Assembly (NCBI GenBank): GCA_964540795.1
Contig: CAZINX010000016.1
Span: forward strand, 1 to 49,223
Direction of reading: 5' to 3'
DNA length: 49,223 nt
Origin: Dichotomicrobium sp964540795
GTDB lineage: Bacteria; Pseudomonadota; Alphaproteobacteria; Rhizobiales; Rhodomicrobiaceae
Position 1 is the stretch's first letter. Every line of letters begins with the position of its first letter. The position numbers were made by a program, and so were the translations under genes. This document shows positions 1 to 8,558 of this stretch, piece after piece. The notes below the pieces were generated by a model. The model was not told the origin of the DNA. It ran no database searches and was given only the letters and a program-made list of their open reading frames with translations.

Positions 1-400
<400 letters not shown>

Positions 401-407
401 CATCTCT

Positions 408-436
408 GATAAATGGGGATTTTGGGCCCAGGTCAA
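408..436 (-). promoter_or_regulatory. Sigma-70-type promoter for rnpB
   Basis: On the minus strand TTGACC (RC of 431-436) is followed after 17 bp by TTTATC (RC of 408-413). This places the transcription start near 400, just where the 5' strand of the RNase P RNA P1 helix should begin. Good agreement of spacing, -35 box and expected RNA end. Confidence 0.6.
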
Positions 437-440
437 GGGA

Positions 441-470
441 GAAGGAGCGCGCATGATCGCGCGCCCCTTC
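441..470. terminator. Stem-loop between a small membrane protein gene and rnpB
   Basis: GAAGG and GCGCGC arms at 441-452 pair with GCGCGC and CCTTC at 459-470 around a short loop. It lies 11 bp past the stop codon of the minus-strand gene at 481-747 and just upstream of the rnpB promoter, so it could end that transcript. There is no T tract, so this is a structural guess. Confidence 0.35.
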
Positions 471-480
471 TGGCGCCGGC

Positions 481-747
481 TTACTGCGTGGCGCCGCCGT
501 TGCCGCCGTTCATCATCTCGCTCGCCGGCGCATTGGCGTCCGGGCTGGTCTGAACGCGCATCTGCACGTCGCCGTAGCCGTAGAACGATAGCGCGCCGAA
601 AATCAGGCCGAAAACGACCGCGGTGACGATCGCGTTGGCCAGCCGGTTGCCGAAGGCAATGAGGTTGCCCAGCAGGCTGACGAGGAAGACGACGCCAGAG
701 GCGATCAGGACCGGCTCCAGCCAGAAATAGTCCGCGGGTAAAAACAT
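481..747 (-). CDS. Small two-helix membrane protein, unknown function
   Basis: An 88-residue protein that I do not recognise. Two hydrophobic stretches, about residues 11-32 and 37-58, are separated by a short loop with NRLAN. A polar tail rich in Gly, Asn, Met and Ala follows (SEMMNGGNGGA near the C terminus). The ATG is preceded by AAGGGGAG at 8 nt, a strong ribosome site that supports the start. It is a single gene between DUF2062 and rnpB with no operon partner. Probably an inner-membrane protein. The codon pattern matches the neighbours, so I treat it as real. Confidence 0.7.
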   Translation of the reverse strand: MFLPADYFWLEPVLIASGVVFLVSLLGNLIAFGNRLANAIVTAVVFGLIFGALSFYGYGDVQMRVQTSPDANAPASEMMNGGNGGATQ

Positions 748-869
748 TTGTGCACTCCCCTTGAGTTTGCTCTAGCCGCGTGCGCAGCCAATGAGCCTTA
801 TAATCCAAACATGAAATTGTGATTACATAAAATGCGATCTGCCCAAGCCGTGGGCAGCAGCTATGAGCC

Positions 870-1502
870 TCACGCCTCTTCGCCCGGCTGCTCGGCGGCT
901 TCGCGCGCCCGCCGGGCTATGCGCTCGGCGCGGCGGCGGCGATACGCGCGGGAAAAATTCAGGCTCAGCTTGTAGCCCGCCGCCGCGATGGCGATTGTCC
1001 AGGGGATCGAGCCAAGCACGATCGGCACGCCCCAATAGGTGAGCAGCGTCTCGATCCACGCCCAGATGGCCTCGAAGAATCCGGCATCGGGCGGGGCGGT
1101 GCTGGCGAACAACGCCGCGAAAGCGTCATAGCCGGCGATGCCGCTCCAGTGGCCGAGCATGAGCTGCCCGGTGATGTAGTAGACGTAGTAGACCGGCACG
1201 ATCGTCAGGACATTCGTCACCCAGGTAAAAGCCACCGCCGGGATCAGCGCGAAGTGCCAGCCCATCATGCGGCTGCCGATCGTCCAGCTCAGCAGCACGC
1301 CGCCCATCTGCAGACCGAAAACCGGCACGAACGCCCAGATCAGCCCCATCATCACGCCGCGCGCAGTGTGTTCCGGCGGGAGGTTGCTGCGCATCATCGG
1401 AATGTGCAGGCGATAGCGGATAAGCCGTGCAAGCGGGCTGCGGCGCTTCGAGCGCGGACCGGCTGCCATCGGCGGTCCCATGGGTTCGTCGTGTGTCGCC
1501 AT
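870..1502 (-). CDS. DUF2062 family membrane protein
   Basis: A 210-residue inner-membrane protein of the DUF2062 family, whose function is not established. The N terminus is basic and cytoplasmic. Then comes the family core with PEHTARGVMMGLIWAFVPV, several hydrophobic segments (about residues 50-75, 80-105, 150-180) and the TWVTNVLTIVPVYYVYYITG stretch typical of the family. The C-terminal tail is very basic (RAYRRRRAERIARRAREA), then acidic. The frame is open 63 nt further upstream, but the chosen ATG at 1502 starts MATHDEP. No strong ribosome site is seen at either, so the start is uncertain. Confidence 0.8.
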   Translation of the reverse strand: MATHDEPMGPPMAAGPRSKRRSPLARLIRYRLHIPMMRSNLPPEHTARGVMMGLIWAFVPVFGLQMGGVLLSWTIGSRMMGWHFALIPAVAFTWVTNVLTIVPVYYVYYITGQLMLGHWSGIAGYDAFAALFASTAPPDAGFFEAIWAWIETLLTYWGVPIVLGSIPWTIAIAAAGYKLSLNFSRAYRRRRAERIARRAREAAEQPGEEA

Positions 1503-1856
1503 AAATCGCGTTCGTTTGCCGTCACGGTTGCCCGGCAAACCGTTTCCGCCGGTCTCGTCCCGCACTTAGGCGCAGGCCCCCGCGCCCGTCAAGGCGCGGC
1601 GCTTGGATGACGCGGACCGGGCGTCTGCGCGCGCGCGCAGGGTAAACAAGCTGCGTCGCGATCACATTGTCTTTCAAAACTTGTTGCAAATAGGGTTTTA
1701 ACTTGATTGGGGCGCTGATTTCTTTCAAGGCGGAGGTAAGCCTGTCATTCTGGCAGGCGGGGCGCGCAAACGTTGCGCCGTCCGGGGGGAACGCCAGGAC
1801 CGCCTGTTTCGTTTGAGGATGGGCGGTGCGATCAGAAAGACGAAAGAAGACGAAAA
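1503..1856. other. 354-bp gene-free region with an AT-rich core and a palindrome
   Basis: No convincing gene. Positions 1665-1730 are clearly AT-richer than the surroundings (CTTTCAAAACTTGTTGC and neighbours), as expected for promoters serving the divergent genes on either side. At 1740-1758 GCCTGTCATTCTGGCAGGC is an inverted repeat with a single G-T pair that could form a 7-bp hairpin. A short minus-strand reading frame starting with TTG at 1728 exists, but it has no ribosome site and no recognisable product. Confidence 0.5.
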
Positions 1857-2093
1857 ATGAGCGCGGTCAGCAATGCCAACCTGAATGAATGGGTCGCCGT
1901 CGCCCAGCAGCTCTGCCGGAATGCGCCGAATTCCGCTCAGTGCCCGGATTGCGGCAAGAGCACGCTCGTCATGCGCGACCGGGAATATGGCCCGCCGCAC
2001 AGCCGGGGCCGGGAGCGCTATCTGGTATGCACAAGCTGCGGGGCGTTCAATGTGGTGAACCTGCGCCGCGCAGGCTGCGGCGAGGCATCCTGA
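1857..2093 (+). CDS. Small zinc-ribbon protein, unknown function
   Basis: A 78-residue protein. Two CxxC pairs, CPDCG near residue 33 and CTSCG near residue 62, are spaced as in a zinc ribbon. A further Cys lies at residue 20 and another near the C terminus. The segment between the knuckles (LVMRDREYGPPHSRGRERYL) is basic. The ATG at 1857 was chosen because the open frame upstream has no coding character and the purine-rich GAAAGAAGACGAAAA precedes it. It lies upstream of coaBC on the same strand with an 87-bp gap. A nucleic-acid or protein-binding role is possible, but none is shown. Confidence 0.7.
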   Translation: MSAVSNANLNEWVAVAQQLCRNAPNSAQCPDCGKSTLVMRDREYGPPHSRGRERYLVCTSCGAFNVVNLRRAGCGEAS

Positions 2094-2180
2094 GGCGAGC
2101 GAGGACCTCCGGGGCGACGCTCGCGGGGGCGGTCGTGTATGCTTGTGTCACTGGTGCATGAGCAGCGAAAGGCGTGCCCC

Positions 2181-3419
2181 ATGAGCAGTCTGGCTGATCG
2201 CAATATTCTCTTCATCCTCGGCGCGGGCATCGCGGCATACAAGGTGCTCGACGTCATGCGCCGCGTGCGCGAGCGCGGCGCGCATGTACGAACGATCCTC
2301 ACCTCCGGCGCGGCGGAGTTTGTCACGCCGCTTAGCGTCGGCGCGCTCACCGAAGCGCCGGTTTTCACCGAACTGTTTGACCTCAAGAACGAAACCGAGA
2401 TCGGCCATATCCGGCTGGCGCGGGAAGCTGACCTGATCGTCGTTGCGCCCGCGACCGCCGATCTGATGGCGCGGATGGCGCACGGCCAGGCGGACGATCT
2501 GGCGACGACCGTGCTGCTCGCCGCGGACAAGCCGGTGCTTTGCGCGCCCGCGATGAACGTGCGCATGTGGCACCACCCCGCGACGCAGCGCAATCTGGCA
2601 CGGCTCACGGAAGACGGCATCCATTTCGTTGGGCCGGATGAAGGCGCGATGGCCTGCGGCGAATATGGCCTGGGCCGGATGGCGGCGGTCGAGGCGCTGG
2701 TCGAGAAGATTGAGGCGATGCTCGCACCGCAGGCGCAGCCGCTCGCCGGCCGGCACATCCTCATCACCGCCGGGCCGACGCATGAGCCGATCGACCCCGT
2801 GCGCTTCATCGCCAATCGGTCCTCGGGCAAGCAGGGTTACGCGATTGCGCAAGCCGCCGAGGCGCTGGGGGCCTGCGTGACGCTGGTGAGTGGTCCCACC
2901 GATCTGCCCACGCCGCCCGGCGTGTTGCTCGTAGAGGTCGAGACTGCCGAGGAGATGCTGGCAGCGGTCGAAAACGCGCTGCCCGCCGACGCGGCGATCT
3001 TCGCGGCTGCCGTGGCGGACTGGCGCGTGGCCGGGAATGCCGAGGCCAAGCTCAAGAAATCCGAAGGCACGCCAATGCTCACGCTTGCCGAAAATCCCGA
3101 CATCCTTAAGACCATCGCCGCGCGCGCGGACCGGCCCGCGCTGATTGTCGGCTTTGCCGCCGAGACCGGCGACGCGGCCACGAAGGGTCAGGAGAAGCGC
3201 CGCGCCAAGGGCTGCGACTGGATCGTTGCGAACGACGTCTCGCCTGAGACCGGCGTGTTCGGCGGCGATGAGAACAATGTTACGCTGGTCACGGCTGAGG
3301 GCGCGGAAGACTGGCCGCGCATGGCCAAGGCCGAAGTCGCGCGCCGGCTGATGGCGCGCGTGGCTGGGGCGCTGGAGGGGCAACCGTATCTGCCGGCGGG
3401 GCCGGACCATGACGTCTGA
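2181..3419 (+). CDS. coaBC: Phosphopantothenoylcysteine decarboxylase / phosphopantothenate-cysteine ligase
   Basis: Bifunctional enzyme of coenzyme A synthesis (412 aa). The CoaB half joins cysteine to 4'-phosphopantothenate with CTP, and the CoaC half decarboxylates the product using FMN. CoaC signatures: ILGAGIAAYK (residues 12-21), catalytic His76 in GHIRLAREAD, VVAPATAD, APAMN (122-126) and Cys159 in MACGEYGLGRM. CoaB signatures: ITAGPTHEPIDPVRFIANRS from about residue 195, AAVADW and KLKK. The start at 2181 gives MSSLADRN behind a GAAAGGCG ribosome site, and an in-frame ATG 42 nt upstream is less likely. It overlaps dut by 11 bp. panC of the same pathway is 3.4 kb away. Confidence 0.97.
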   Translation: MSSLADRNILFILGAGIAAYKVLDVMRRVRERGAHVRTILTSGAAEFVTPLSVGALTEAPVFTELFDLKNETEIGHIRLAREADLIVVAPATADLMARMAHGQADDLATTVLLAADKPVLCAPAMNVRMWHHPATQRNLARLTEDGIHFVGPDEGAMACGEYGLGRMAAVEALVEKIEAMLAPQAQPLAGRHILITAGPTHEPIDPVRFIANRSSGKQGYAIAQAAEALGACVTLVSGPTDLPTPPGVLLVEVETAEEMLAAVENALPADAAIFAAAVADWRVAGNAEAKLKKSEGTPMLTLAENPDILKTIAARADRPALIVGFAAETGDAATKGQEKRRAKGCDWIVANDVSPETGVFGGDENNVTLVTAEGAEDWPRMAKAEVARRLMARVAGALEGQPYLPAGPDHDV

Positions 3420-3870
3420 AGTCGAGGTCGCCGTTCAGCAACTGCCCCACGGCGCAGACCTGCCGCTGCCCGAATATCAATCCGCCGACGCCGCCGGCAT
3501 GGACCTGCGCGCCGCGCTGCCGCAGGACACGCCGCTGACGCTGCGGCCGATGGCGCGCGCGCTGGTGCCAACCGGGCTGGGGATCGCCTTGCCGCGGGGC
3601 TATGAGGCGCAGGTGCGCCCGCGCTCCGGGCTGGCCTATCGTCACGGCATTGGCGTGCTGAATGCGCCGGGCACGATCGACGCGGATTATCGCGGCGAGG
3701 TGCAGGTCCTGCTCGTCAATCTCGGTGCGGAAGATGTTGTGATTGAGCGCGGGATGCGCATCGCCCAGCTCGTCGTCGCGCCGGTGACGCGCGCGCAGCT
3801 CCGGCTTGTCGCGGCGCTGCCTGAGACCGGGCGCGGCCCCGGCGGCTTCGGCTCGACGGGCGCGGGGTGA
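3409..3870 (+). CDS. dut: dUTP diphosphatase
   Basis: Homotrimeric dUTPase (153 aa) that hydrolyses dUTP to dUMP and pyrophosphate, supplying the dTMP precursor and keeping uracil out of DNA. All five family motifs are present: AGMDLRA (29-35), PRSGLA (71-76), GTIDADYRGE with the catalytic Asp (88-97), RIAQLVVAPV (117-126) and the mobile C-terminal GRGPGGFGSTG (141-151). Length is typical. The start overlaps the coaBC stop by 11 bp, so the two are probably translationally coupled; coaBC-dut adjacency is common in bacteria. It converges on the MFS gene with 19 bp between stops. Confidence 0.97.
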   Translation: MTSEVEVAVQQLPHGADLPLPEYQSADAAGMDLRAALPQDTPLTLRPMARALVPTGLGIALPRGYEAQVRPRSGLAYRHGIGVLNAPGTIDADYRGEVQVLLVNLGAEDVVIERGMRIAQLVVAPVTRAQLRLVAALPETGRGPGGFGSTGAG

Positions 3871-3889
3871 GGACCGGACAGCGCCTCCG

Positions 3890-5092
3890 TCACCTGTGCG
3901 CGAAGCCCCGTGATGCCAACGCGACAATGAGGCCGAAAGCGGCAAAGCTGCTGAACGCGACCGTGTAGCCCGCCGCGTCGATCATCGAGCCCGCCAGCGC
4001 GGAGCCGGCCGCCTGGCCGATGGTGGTGGCCAGTAGCGGCATCACGGGACCGACCGCCGGCCTGTCGTCCATGATCCGCACGCCCTGCACCAGATAGAAC
4101 CCCGTCAGCGTCATGTAGGCGGCCCCGAAGGCTGCGGCGGAGATCAGCGCCACGCCCAGGACATCGGGCGCAGCCGCGGCCAGAGCCAGCGCGAAGGCCA
4201 TCAGCGCCAGCGCGAGCGCGTGGGTCCGGCCCGCGCCCAGCCGGTCGATCAGGTCGCCGGCCGCCCCGCCCGCCAGGCCGACCAGCCCGACGGCCAGCCA
4301 CATCCAGCCGGTGTCGCCGCCGGACAATCCGCCCTGGCGGACCACCAGATCAGGCGCGAAAACCCAGTAAATGCTGCTGACCAGCCCCATTGTGCCGGCC
4401 AGCGCGCTCATGCGCAGGATCGCCCGCTTCTGCGCGCGACTCATCGCCGGGTGCGGCGCGCTATGGTGAAATCCGGTCGCCATGGCAGCGCGGCCCGGGA
4501 GATAGGCGAGCGCCGCCGCAGCCCCGACGGCCGCCACCAGCGCGAAGGTCATGTAGGCGGAGCGCCAGGCCCCGAGCAGCCACGCCATCGCCGGCATGGC
4601 CATCGCCACGCCGATGCTGGTGCCCGCATTGTGAATGGCGTTGACGCGCCCGCGCACCGCCGACGGCACGGCCCGGTGCACCGCCTCGGCCATGACCGGC
4701 GACGACAGCCCGGTGCTGATGCCGCACACAGCGACGCCCACGCCCAGCACGACCACACCGGGCGCACCGGCGATGGCCGACAAGCCGGCCGCCGCCAGTC
4801 CTGCCGCCAGCGCGCCGGCTTGCCGAGGCCCAAGCCGACGGCACACCGCCGGTCCGATCAGGATTGCGCCAATGAAGCTGATGAAGGGCAGAGCTCCGAT
4901 AATGCCCGCGCCCGTCGCGCCCAGCCCCAGATCATCGCGGATCTCCGGCAGGAACAGCCCGAACACGAACCGGGCAAGACCGTAGGTGATTGCGATGATG
5001 CCGCTGCCGACGACAGCGACCCCGACGGTCGAGGGTTGGGGCAAACGATTGAACCTTTCTGGAAAGCCGCTCGGGCGCACCGTGCCTCGCAT
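3890..5092 (-). CDS. MFS transporter, YbfB/YjiJ-like
   Basis: A 400-residue permease with about twelve hydrophobic segments. The opening ITYGLARFVFGLFLPEIRDD is characteristic of the YbfB/YjiJ (MFS_4) branch of the major facilitator superfamily. VRGRVNAIHNAGTSIGVA fits the loop and helix 5 region, and DLIDRLGAGRT resembles the second-half A-like motif. Substrate is unknown and the neighbours give no hint. The ATG at 5092 has AGGG only a few bases upstream, so the exact start is uncertain. It is a single-gene unit, with an 87-bp gap to the DnaJ gene on the same strand. Confidence 0.85.
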   Translation of the reverse strand: MRGTVRPSGFPERFNRLPQPSTVGVAVVGSGIIAITYGLARFVFGLFLPEIRDDLGLGATGAGIIGALPFISFIGAILIGPAVCRRLGPRQAGALAAGLAAAGLSAIAGAPGVVVLGVGVAVCGISTGLSSPVMAEAVHRAVPSAVRGRVNAIHNAGTSIGVAMAMPAMAWLLGAWRSAYMTFALVAAVGAAAALAYLPGRAAMATGFHHSAPHPAMSRAQKRAILRMSALAGTMGLVSSIYWVFAPDLVVRQGGLSGGDTGWMWLAVGLVGLAGGAAGDLIDRLGAGRTHALALALMAFALALAAAAPDVLGVALISAAAFGAAYMTLTGFYLVQGVRIMDDRPAVGPVMPLLATTIGQAAGSALAGSMIDAAGYTVAFSSFAAFGLIVALASRGFAHR

Positions 5093-5179
5093 CGCCCTGC
5101 GCTGGCAACCACCAGAACACTTTTTGGAAGCTGGTCCGTGAATGCTGGGCCAAGGGGGCGCGGGAATTGGCCTTGCGGC

Positions 5180-5920
5180 TCAGCCCGCCTGCCGCTGCGA
5201 GAACTGCGCAAGCAGCGTGTCTTTCGCCTCGTTGATCTTCATCGCCAGATAAGTGGAGCCGCCCTGATCCGGGTGAAACTTCTTCATCATGTCGCGATGC
5301 GCGCGGCGGATGTCTTCGGGCTTCGCGCCGGGCCACAGGCCGAGAATGCGGTAGGCTTCCGCGATTGTCATCGGGCCGGAGGCGGCGGCATCGCTCGTGT
5401 CGCTGCCGCGCGCGCCGGGCTGATCGCGCCAGTCGGGCGCCGCGCAGTCGAGATAGGCTTCGACCAGCTTGGCGCTCTGCGCATCGCGTGAAAGCGTTTC
5501 GCGCAATAGCGCCAGCAGCTCGGATGTCTCCATCGCGGAGAGTTTACGCCCGGCGAACTGCCCCGCCAGCACCTCGCCGTCCATGTCGCCGGTGTCGTGA
5601 TCGAGCGTCATCTCGACGAAATCCGCCCGCACGGTCGAGGCTTGCCCGCCGCTGCGCTGCGTATTCCCAGGGATCGGCCCCATCTGCCCGCCCCCAAGCG
5701 AGGGGAGCCGCCACCCCAGAAGCCACCCCCCGATCAGCGCCAGCGGGATCGCCATGCCGATGCGCCCGGCCAGCCCCAGCCCGATCGCCAGCCCGAGCAA
5801 GCCGTAGCCGCCGCCCTTGCGGATCGCCCGCGCGCCCGCTTTCGGGTCCATGCGCGCGACACGCCCGGCATAAAGCAGCAGCAACAGCAGAAGCAGCAGA
5901 CCGACGATCAGGAATTGCAT
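5180..5920 (-). CDS. Membrane-anchored J-domain protein
   Basis: A 246-residue protein. A very leucine-rich membrane anchor fills residues 1-18, and further hydrophobic, glycine-rich helices lie at about 38-70. A central soluble part follows (DFVEMTLDHDTGDMDGEVLAG, 150s). The C-terminal J domain (184-240) has the essential HPD at 216-218 in KKFHPDQGG. The fold order (N-terminal membrane, C-terminal J) resembles Pam18/TIM14-type co-chaperones that stimulate DnaK at a membrane. The ATG at 5920 lies 10 bp beyond the stop of the VWA gene, so the two are very likely one transcript. The DnaK partner and client are unknown. Confidence 0.88.
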   Translation of the reverse strand: MQFLIVGLLLLLLLLLYAGRVARMDPKAGARAIRKGGGYGLLGLAIGLGLAGRIGMAIPLALIGGWLLGWRLPSLGGGQMGPIPGNTQRSGGQASTVRADFVEMTLDHDTGDMDGEVLAGQFAGRKLSAMETSELLALLRETLSRDAQSAKLVEAYLDCAAPDWRDQPGARGSDTSDAAASGPMTIAEAYRILGLWPGAKPEDIRRAHRDMMKKFHPDQGGSTYLAMKINEAKDTLLAQFSQRQAG

Positions 5921-5930
5921 CGCATGTCCG

Positions 5931-6683
5931 TCAGGATTTGAGCTGTTCGAGCAGCAGCCGGCCCGGTCCCGCGCCTGATCGGCTGAAGTCCTCCAGCGCC
6001 CGGCGTCCGCCAGCGGCATAGACGGCGACCGCCTGCAACAACGCGCGCAGCGCATCCGCCGCGCCCGCATCAAACCGGCAATAGGCCCCGCCGGTCAGCC
6101 GCGCAATCTCCTTGAAGGCGGTGGCGGCATTGGGGTTGTTGCCCTCCTGGAACATGAAGGCCGGCGCCTTCAGCATCCCCAACTCGCCCGCCGTGTTGGC
6201 CAGCGCGTCGATATCTTCTTCCATGCTGTCGCCCACGAACACCAGCGCGCTGACATGGCCGTCTTGGGCCTCCTTGCGCGCGTGGCTCAGCACCTTGCGG
6301 ATCTGGGTGAAGCCGCCGCGGCAGGCCACGCTCGTCATCAGGTGCTTGAGGCCGTGCGCGTCCGACACCCATTTCGAGGCGCGGCACTCATCGAAGCCGC
6401 GGAAATACATGAGCTGCACGTCCAACCCGCCAGTCTGCGCGACCGCCTCGAACATCTCGCCCTGAAGGTGCAAGGCCATGTCCCAGGTCGGCTGTCGGCT
6501 CATGGTCGCGTCCATGGCGAAGATCAGACGGCCGCGTTGCCCGGTCGTCGCGGGCATGTTGCGCACCTGCGCGACGAAGGCGTCGATCTCGTCGGCGCTG
6601 GATTTCGCGGGCGCTTGTCCGGCGTCCCGGGCCAGTTCGGCCGGCGCCGACCGCGTCTTGTCGGGTGAGTCCTTGGTCGACAT
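5931..6683 (-). CDS. VWA-domain protein upstream of the J-domain protein
   Basis: A 250-residue protein with a von Willebrand A fold. The metal-ion (MIDAS) loop is DATMS at 58-62, a variant of DxSxS with Thr at the first Ser. The second MIDAS loop Thr lies in RGGFTQ, and an Asp lies in FVGDSMEED. The first 30 residues are polar and probably disordered, with no signal peptide, so it should be cytoplasmic. A GGAGAGAG ribosome site precedes the ATG. It forms a tight pair with the J-domain gene (10-bp gap). VWA proteins act as assembly or chelatase partners in several systems, but no specific role can be assigned here. Confidence 0.8.
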   Translation of the reverse strand: MSTKDSPDKTRSAPAELARDAGQAPAKSSADEIDAFVAQVRNMPATTGQRGRLIFAMDATMSRQPTWDMALHLQGEMFEAVAQTGGLDVQLMYFRGFDECRASKWVSDAHGLKHLMTSVACRGGFTQIRKVLSHARKEAQDGHVSALVFVGDSMEEDIDALANTAGELGMLKAPAFMFQEGNNPNAATAFKEIARLTGGAYCRFDAGAADALRALLQAVAVYAAGGRRALEDFSRSGAGPGRLLLEQLKS

Positions 6684-6847
6684 CTCTCTCCAATCGTGAT
6701 GCTAGCGGTATATTAGTGCGCCTTGGCGGCGGTGTCAGGACTTTCGCGCACTCAGATACGTTTGGCCGCGCTGTGCCGGCTTTCGTTTTTGCCAAAGCTT
6801 GCTATTGTGCCGCGCGACTTCCCGCATCAGCACAAGGGTCGATTGCC

Positions 6848-7714
6848 GTGGCATTGCCAGTCGTGCGCACTGTGAGTCACCTGCGCGACGCCGTCCGCCG
6901 CTGGCGGCGCAAGAACCGCAAGATCGCGCTGGTGCCGACGATGGGCGGGCTGCATGAGGGGCATCTCGCGCTCGTGCGCATCGCGCGCAGGAATGCGGAC
7001 CGGGTGATCGTCTCGATCTTCGTGAACCCGACGCAGTTCGGCCCGGAGGAGGACTTCGAAAGCTATCCGCGTGACGAGCACGGCGATAACCGGCTATTGT
7101 CCAAGGCCGGGGCGGACCTTGTCTATGCGCCGTCGATCCTGGAGATGTACCCGAATGACTTTGCCACGCGCGTCGAGGTCGCCGAGCTGACCCAGTGCAT
7201 GTGCGGCGTCTCGCGCCCGCATTTCTTCGCCGGCGTGACAACGATCGTGACCAAGCTGTTCATGCAGAGCCTGCCGGACATCGCGGTGTTCGGCGAGAAG
7301 GATTATCAGCAGCTTCTGGTGATCCGCCAGCTCGTCAAGGACCTGAATTTCCCCATCGAGATCATCGGCGGGCCAATCGTGCGCGAGGCGGACGGCCTGG
7401 CGATGTCATCGCGCAACGCGTATCTGAGCGAGGCCGACCGCCTCACTGCCCCGCAGCTTTACAAGGTTCTGAGCGACATGGCCGAGGACCTCGGCGCGGG
7501 GCGCGACGTTGAGAGCACGCTGGCGATGGGCGCGAACCGGCTGCGCGGCGCGGGCTTTCGCATCGACTATCTGGACGTGCGCACCGATGACACGCTGATC
7601 CCGCTGGAGGGGCAGGTGGTCGATCCGGCGCGCATCTTCGCGGCGGTCTGGCTCGGCGAGACGCGGCTCATCGACAACATGCCAATCGAGCTTTCGGACG
7701 AAGCATTCATCTGA
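6848..7714 (+). CDS. panC: Pantothenate synthetase
   Basis: Cytoplasmic enzyme (288 aa) that condenses pantoate and beta-alanine with ATP to give pantothenate, the precursor of coenzyme A made further on by CoaBC. The class I nucleotidyl-transferase HxGH motif is HEGH at 36-39 (PTMGGLHEGHL). Also present are FVNPTQFGPEEDF, SRPHFFAGV, GEKDYQQ and the KMSKS-like MSSRN. The GTG at 6848 was chosen: AAGGG lies about 8 nt upstream, and translation from it gives the usual family N terminus. The frame is open upstream but has no panC-like sequence. panB and panD are not in the window. Confidence 0.95.
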   Translation: MALPVVRTVSHLRDAVRRWRRKNRKIALVPTMGGLHEGHLALVRIARRNADRVIVSIFVNPTQFGPEEDFESYPRDEHGDNRLLSKAGADLVYAPSILEMYPNDFATRVEVAELTQCMCGVSRPHFFAGVTTIVTKLFMQSLPDIAVFGEKDYQQLLVIRQLVKDLNFPIEIIGGPIVREADGLAMSSRNAYLSEADRLTAPQLYKVLSDMAEDLGAGRDVESTLAMGANRLRGAGFRIDYLDVRTDDTLIPLEGQVVDPARIFAAVWLGETRLIDNMPIELSDEAFI

Positions 7715-8018
7715 GCAATGATCTATCTTTGTCCCGACAGGCCATATTCAGAAATTAAGACAAAAACAAAGTTGTGCTCACCAGCCGCATCCACCGGCGC
7801 AGGCTGATATCGGGGCGCACCAGCGCGGCGGCAATTGCAGGCTCCGCCCGGAAAGCGACATAAACATGAGCGTTCGTCTCCCGGCGCGGTTTCCGGTGGC
7901 GCGTGCGATGCCCGCCTGAACCGCCCCACTCATAAGGAAAACTGGCCGCCCGGTCAGCCCAGCTTCTCGGTCTTCCCGCGATCGCAAGCGCACCCGCCCG
8001 AAATTGAAAGGATATCAT
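7715..8018. other. 304-bp intergenic region, no gene supported
   Basis: The first 60 bp (7715-7775) are AT-rich and include GACAAAAACAAAG. The rest is GC-rich. Both strands carry open frames that run into the EF-hand gene antisense or end here, without ribosome sites or recognisable products. No inverted repeat with a T tract was found after panC. Confidence 0.4.
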
Positions 8019-8333
8019 GTGACCGTAAAGACCGCTGCAACGTCTGTGTTCGTAGCGGCGTCTGTCTTGACCATTGCCGTAACCGCGCCTGCCTACGCTC
8101 AGGATGATCGTGACCAGGCACGAACCAATTTCTTGCAAGCCGACGCCAACAATGACGATCAACTCGATTTGGCAGAGTTCACGACGTTCATTGACCTGAA
8201 CGCTGATGACGGCCTTGGCCAGGCGTCCATGGTCCGCAGACTGGGTATGCACGAAACGGCATTTGGAAGGATCGACACGAACAGCGACGGCCATGCGTCG
8301 CGCGAAGAGATCGACGCTCAGGCACAGCGCTGA
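8019..8333 (+). CDS. Small exported EF-hand protein
   Basis: A 104-residue protein. Residues 1-27 form a signal peptide with a hydrophobic core and a PAYAQ cleavage site, so the mature part (about 77 aa) should be periplasmic or secreted. Two EF-hand calcium loops are visible. Loop 1 (42-53) has D42, N44, D46, Q48, D50 and E53. Loop 2 (86-97) is canonical: D86, N88, D90, G91, E97. The GTG at 8019 is chosen because GAAAGGA ends 6 nt upstream; an in-frame TTG 15 nt earlier would overlap that ribosome site. Probably a calcium-binding or sensing protein. Partner unknown. Stands alone. Confidence 0.8.
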   Translation: MTVKTAATSVFVAASVLTIAVTAPAYAQDDRDQARTNFLQADANNDDQLDLAEFTTFIDLNADDGLGQASMVRRLGMHETAFGRIDTNSDGHASREEIDAQAQR

Positions 8334-8558
8334 GCTTCAATAAATTGGTAGCGGCACGACCCCATCAGGTGCTGCCGTTGCCATGCGCGTGGGCCGCGGA
8401 CCGAATGGCGCGCCAGACAGTGAAACGAAATACGAACCCTGTGGAAAGGCCATGAGCTGTCGGATTTTTCTAACCTTTGCACGCGCTCAGGCTTCGTTGC
8501 GATCAGCCATCGCGGCTGCGATTGACGCCAGTCCCGTCATGGTGGAGAGAAATGCGCG

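Noticed and set aside
4220..5491. 423-codon plus-strand reading frame
   Set aside because: Antisense to the MFS permease and the DnaJ-like gene; no recognisable domain and shadow-like composition.
7755..8294. 179-codon minus-strand reading frame over the panC/EF-hand gap
   Set aside because: Mostly antisense to the EF-hand gene, which has a signal peptide, two calcium loops and a ribosome site. The part in the gap resembles no family I know; a gene remnant cannot be excluded but is not supported.
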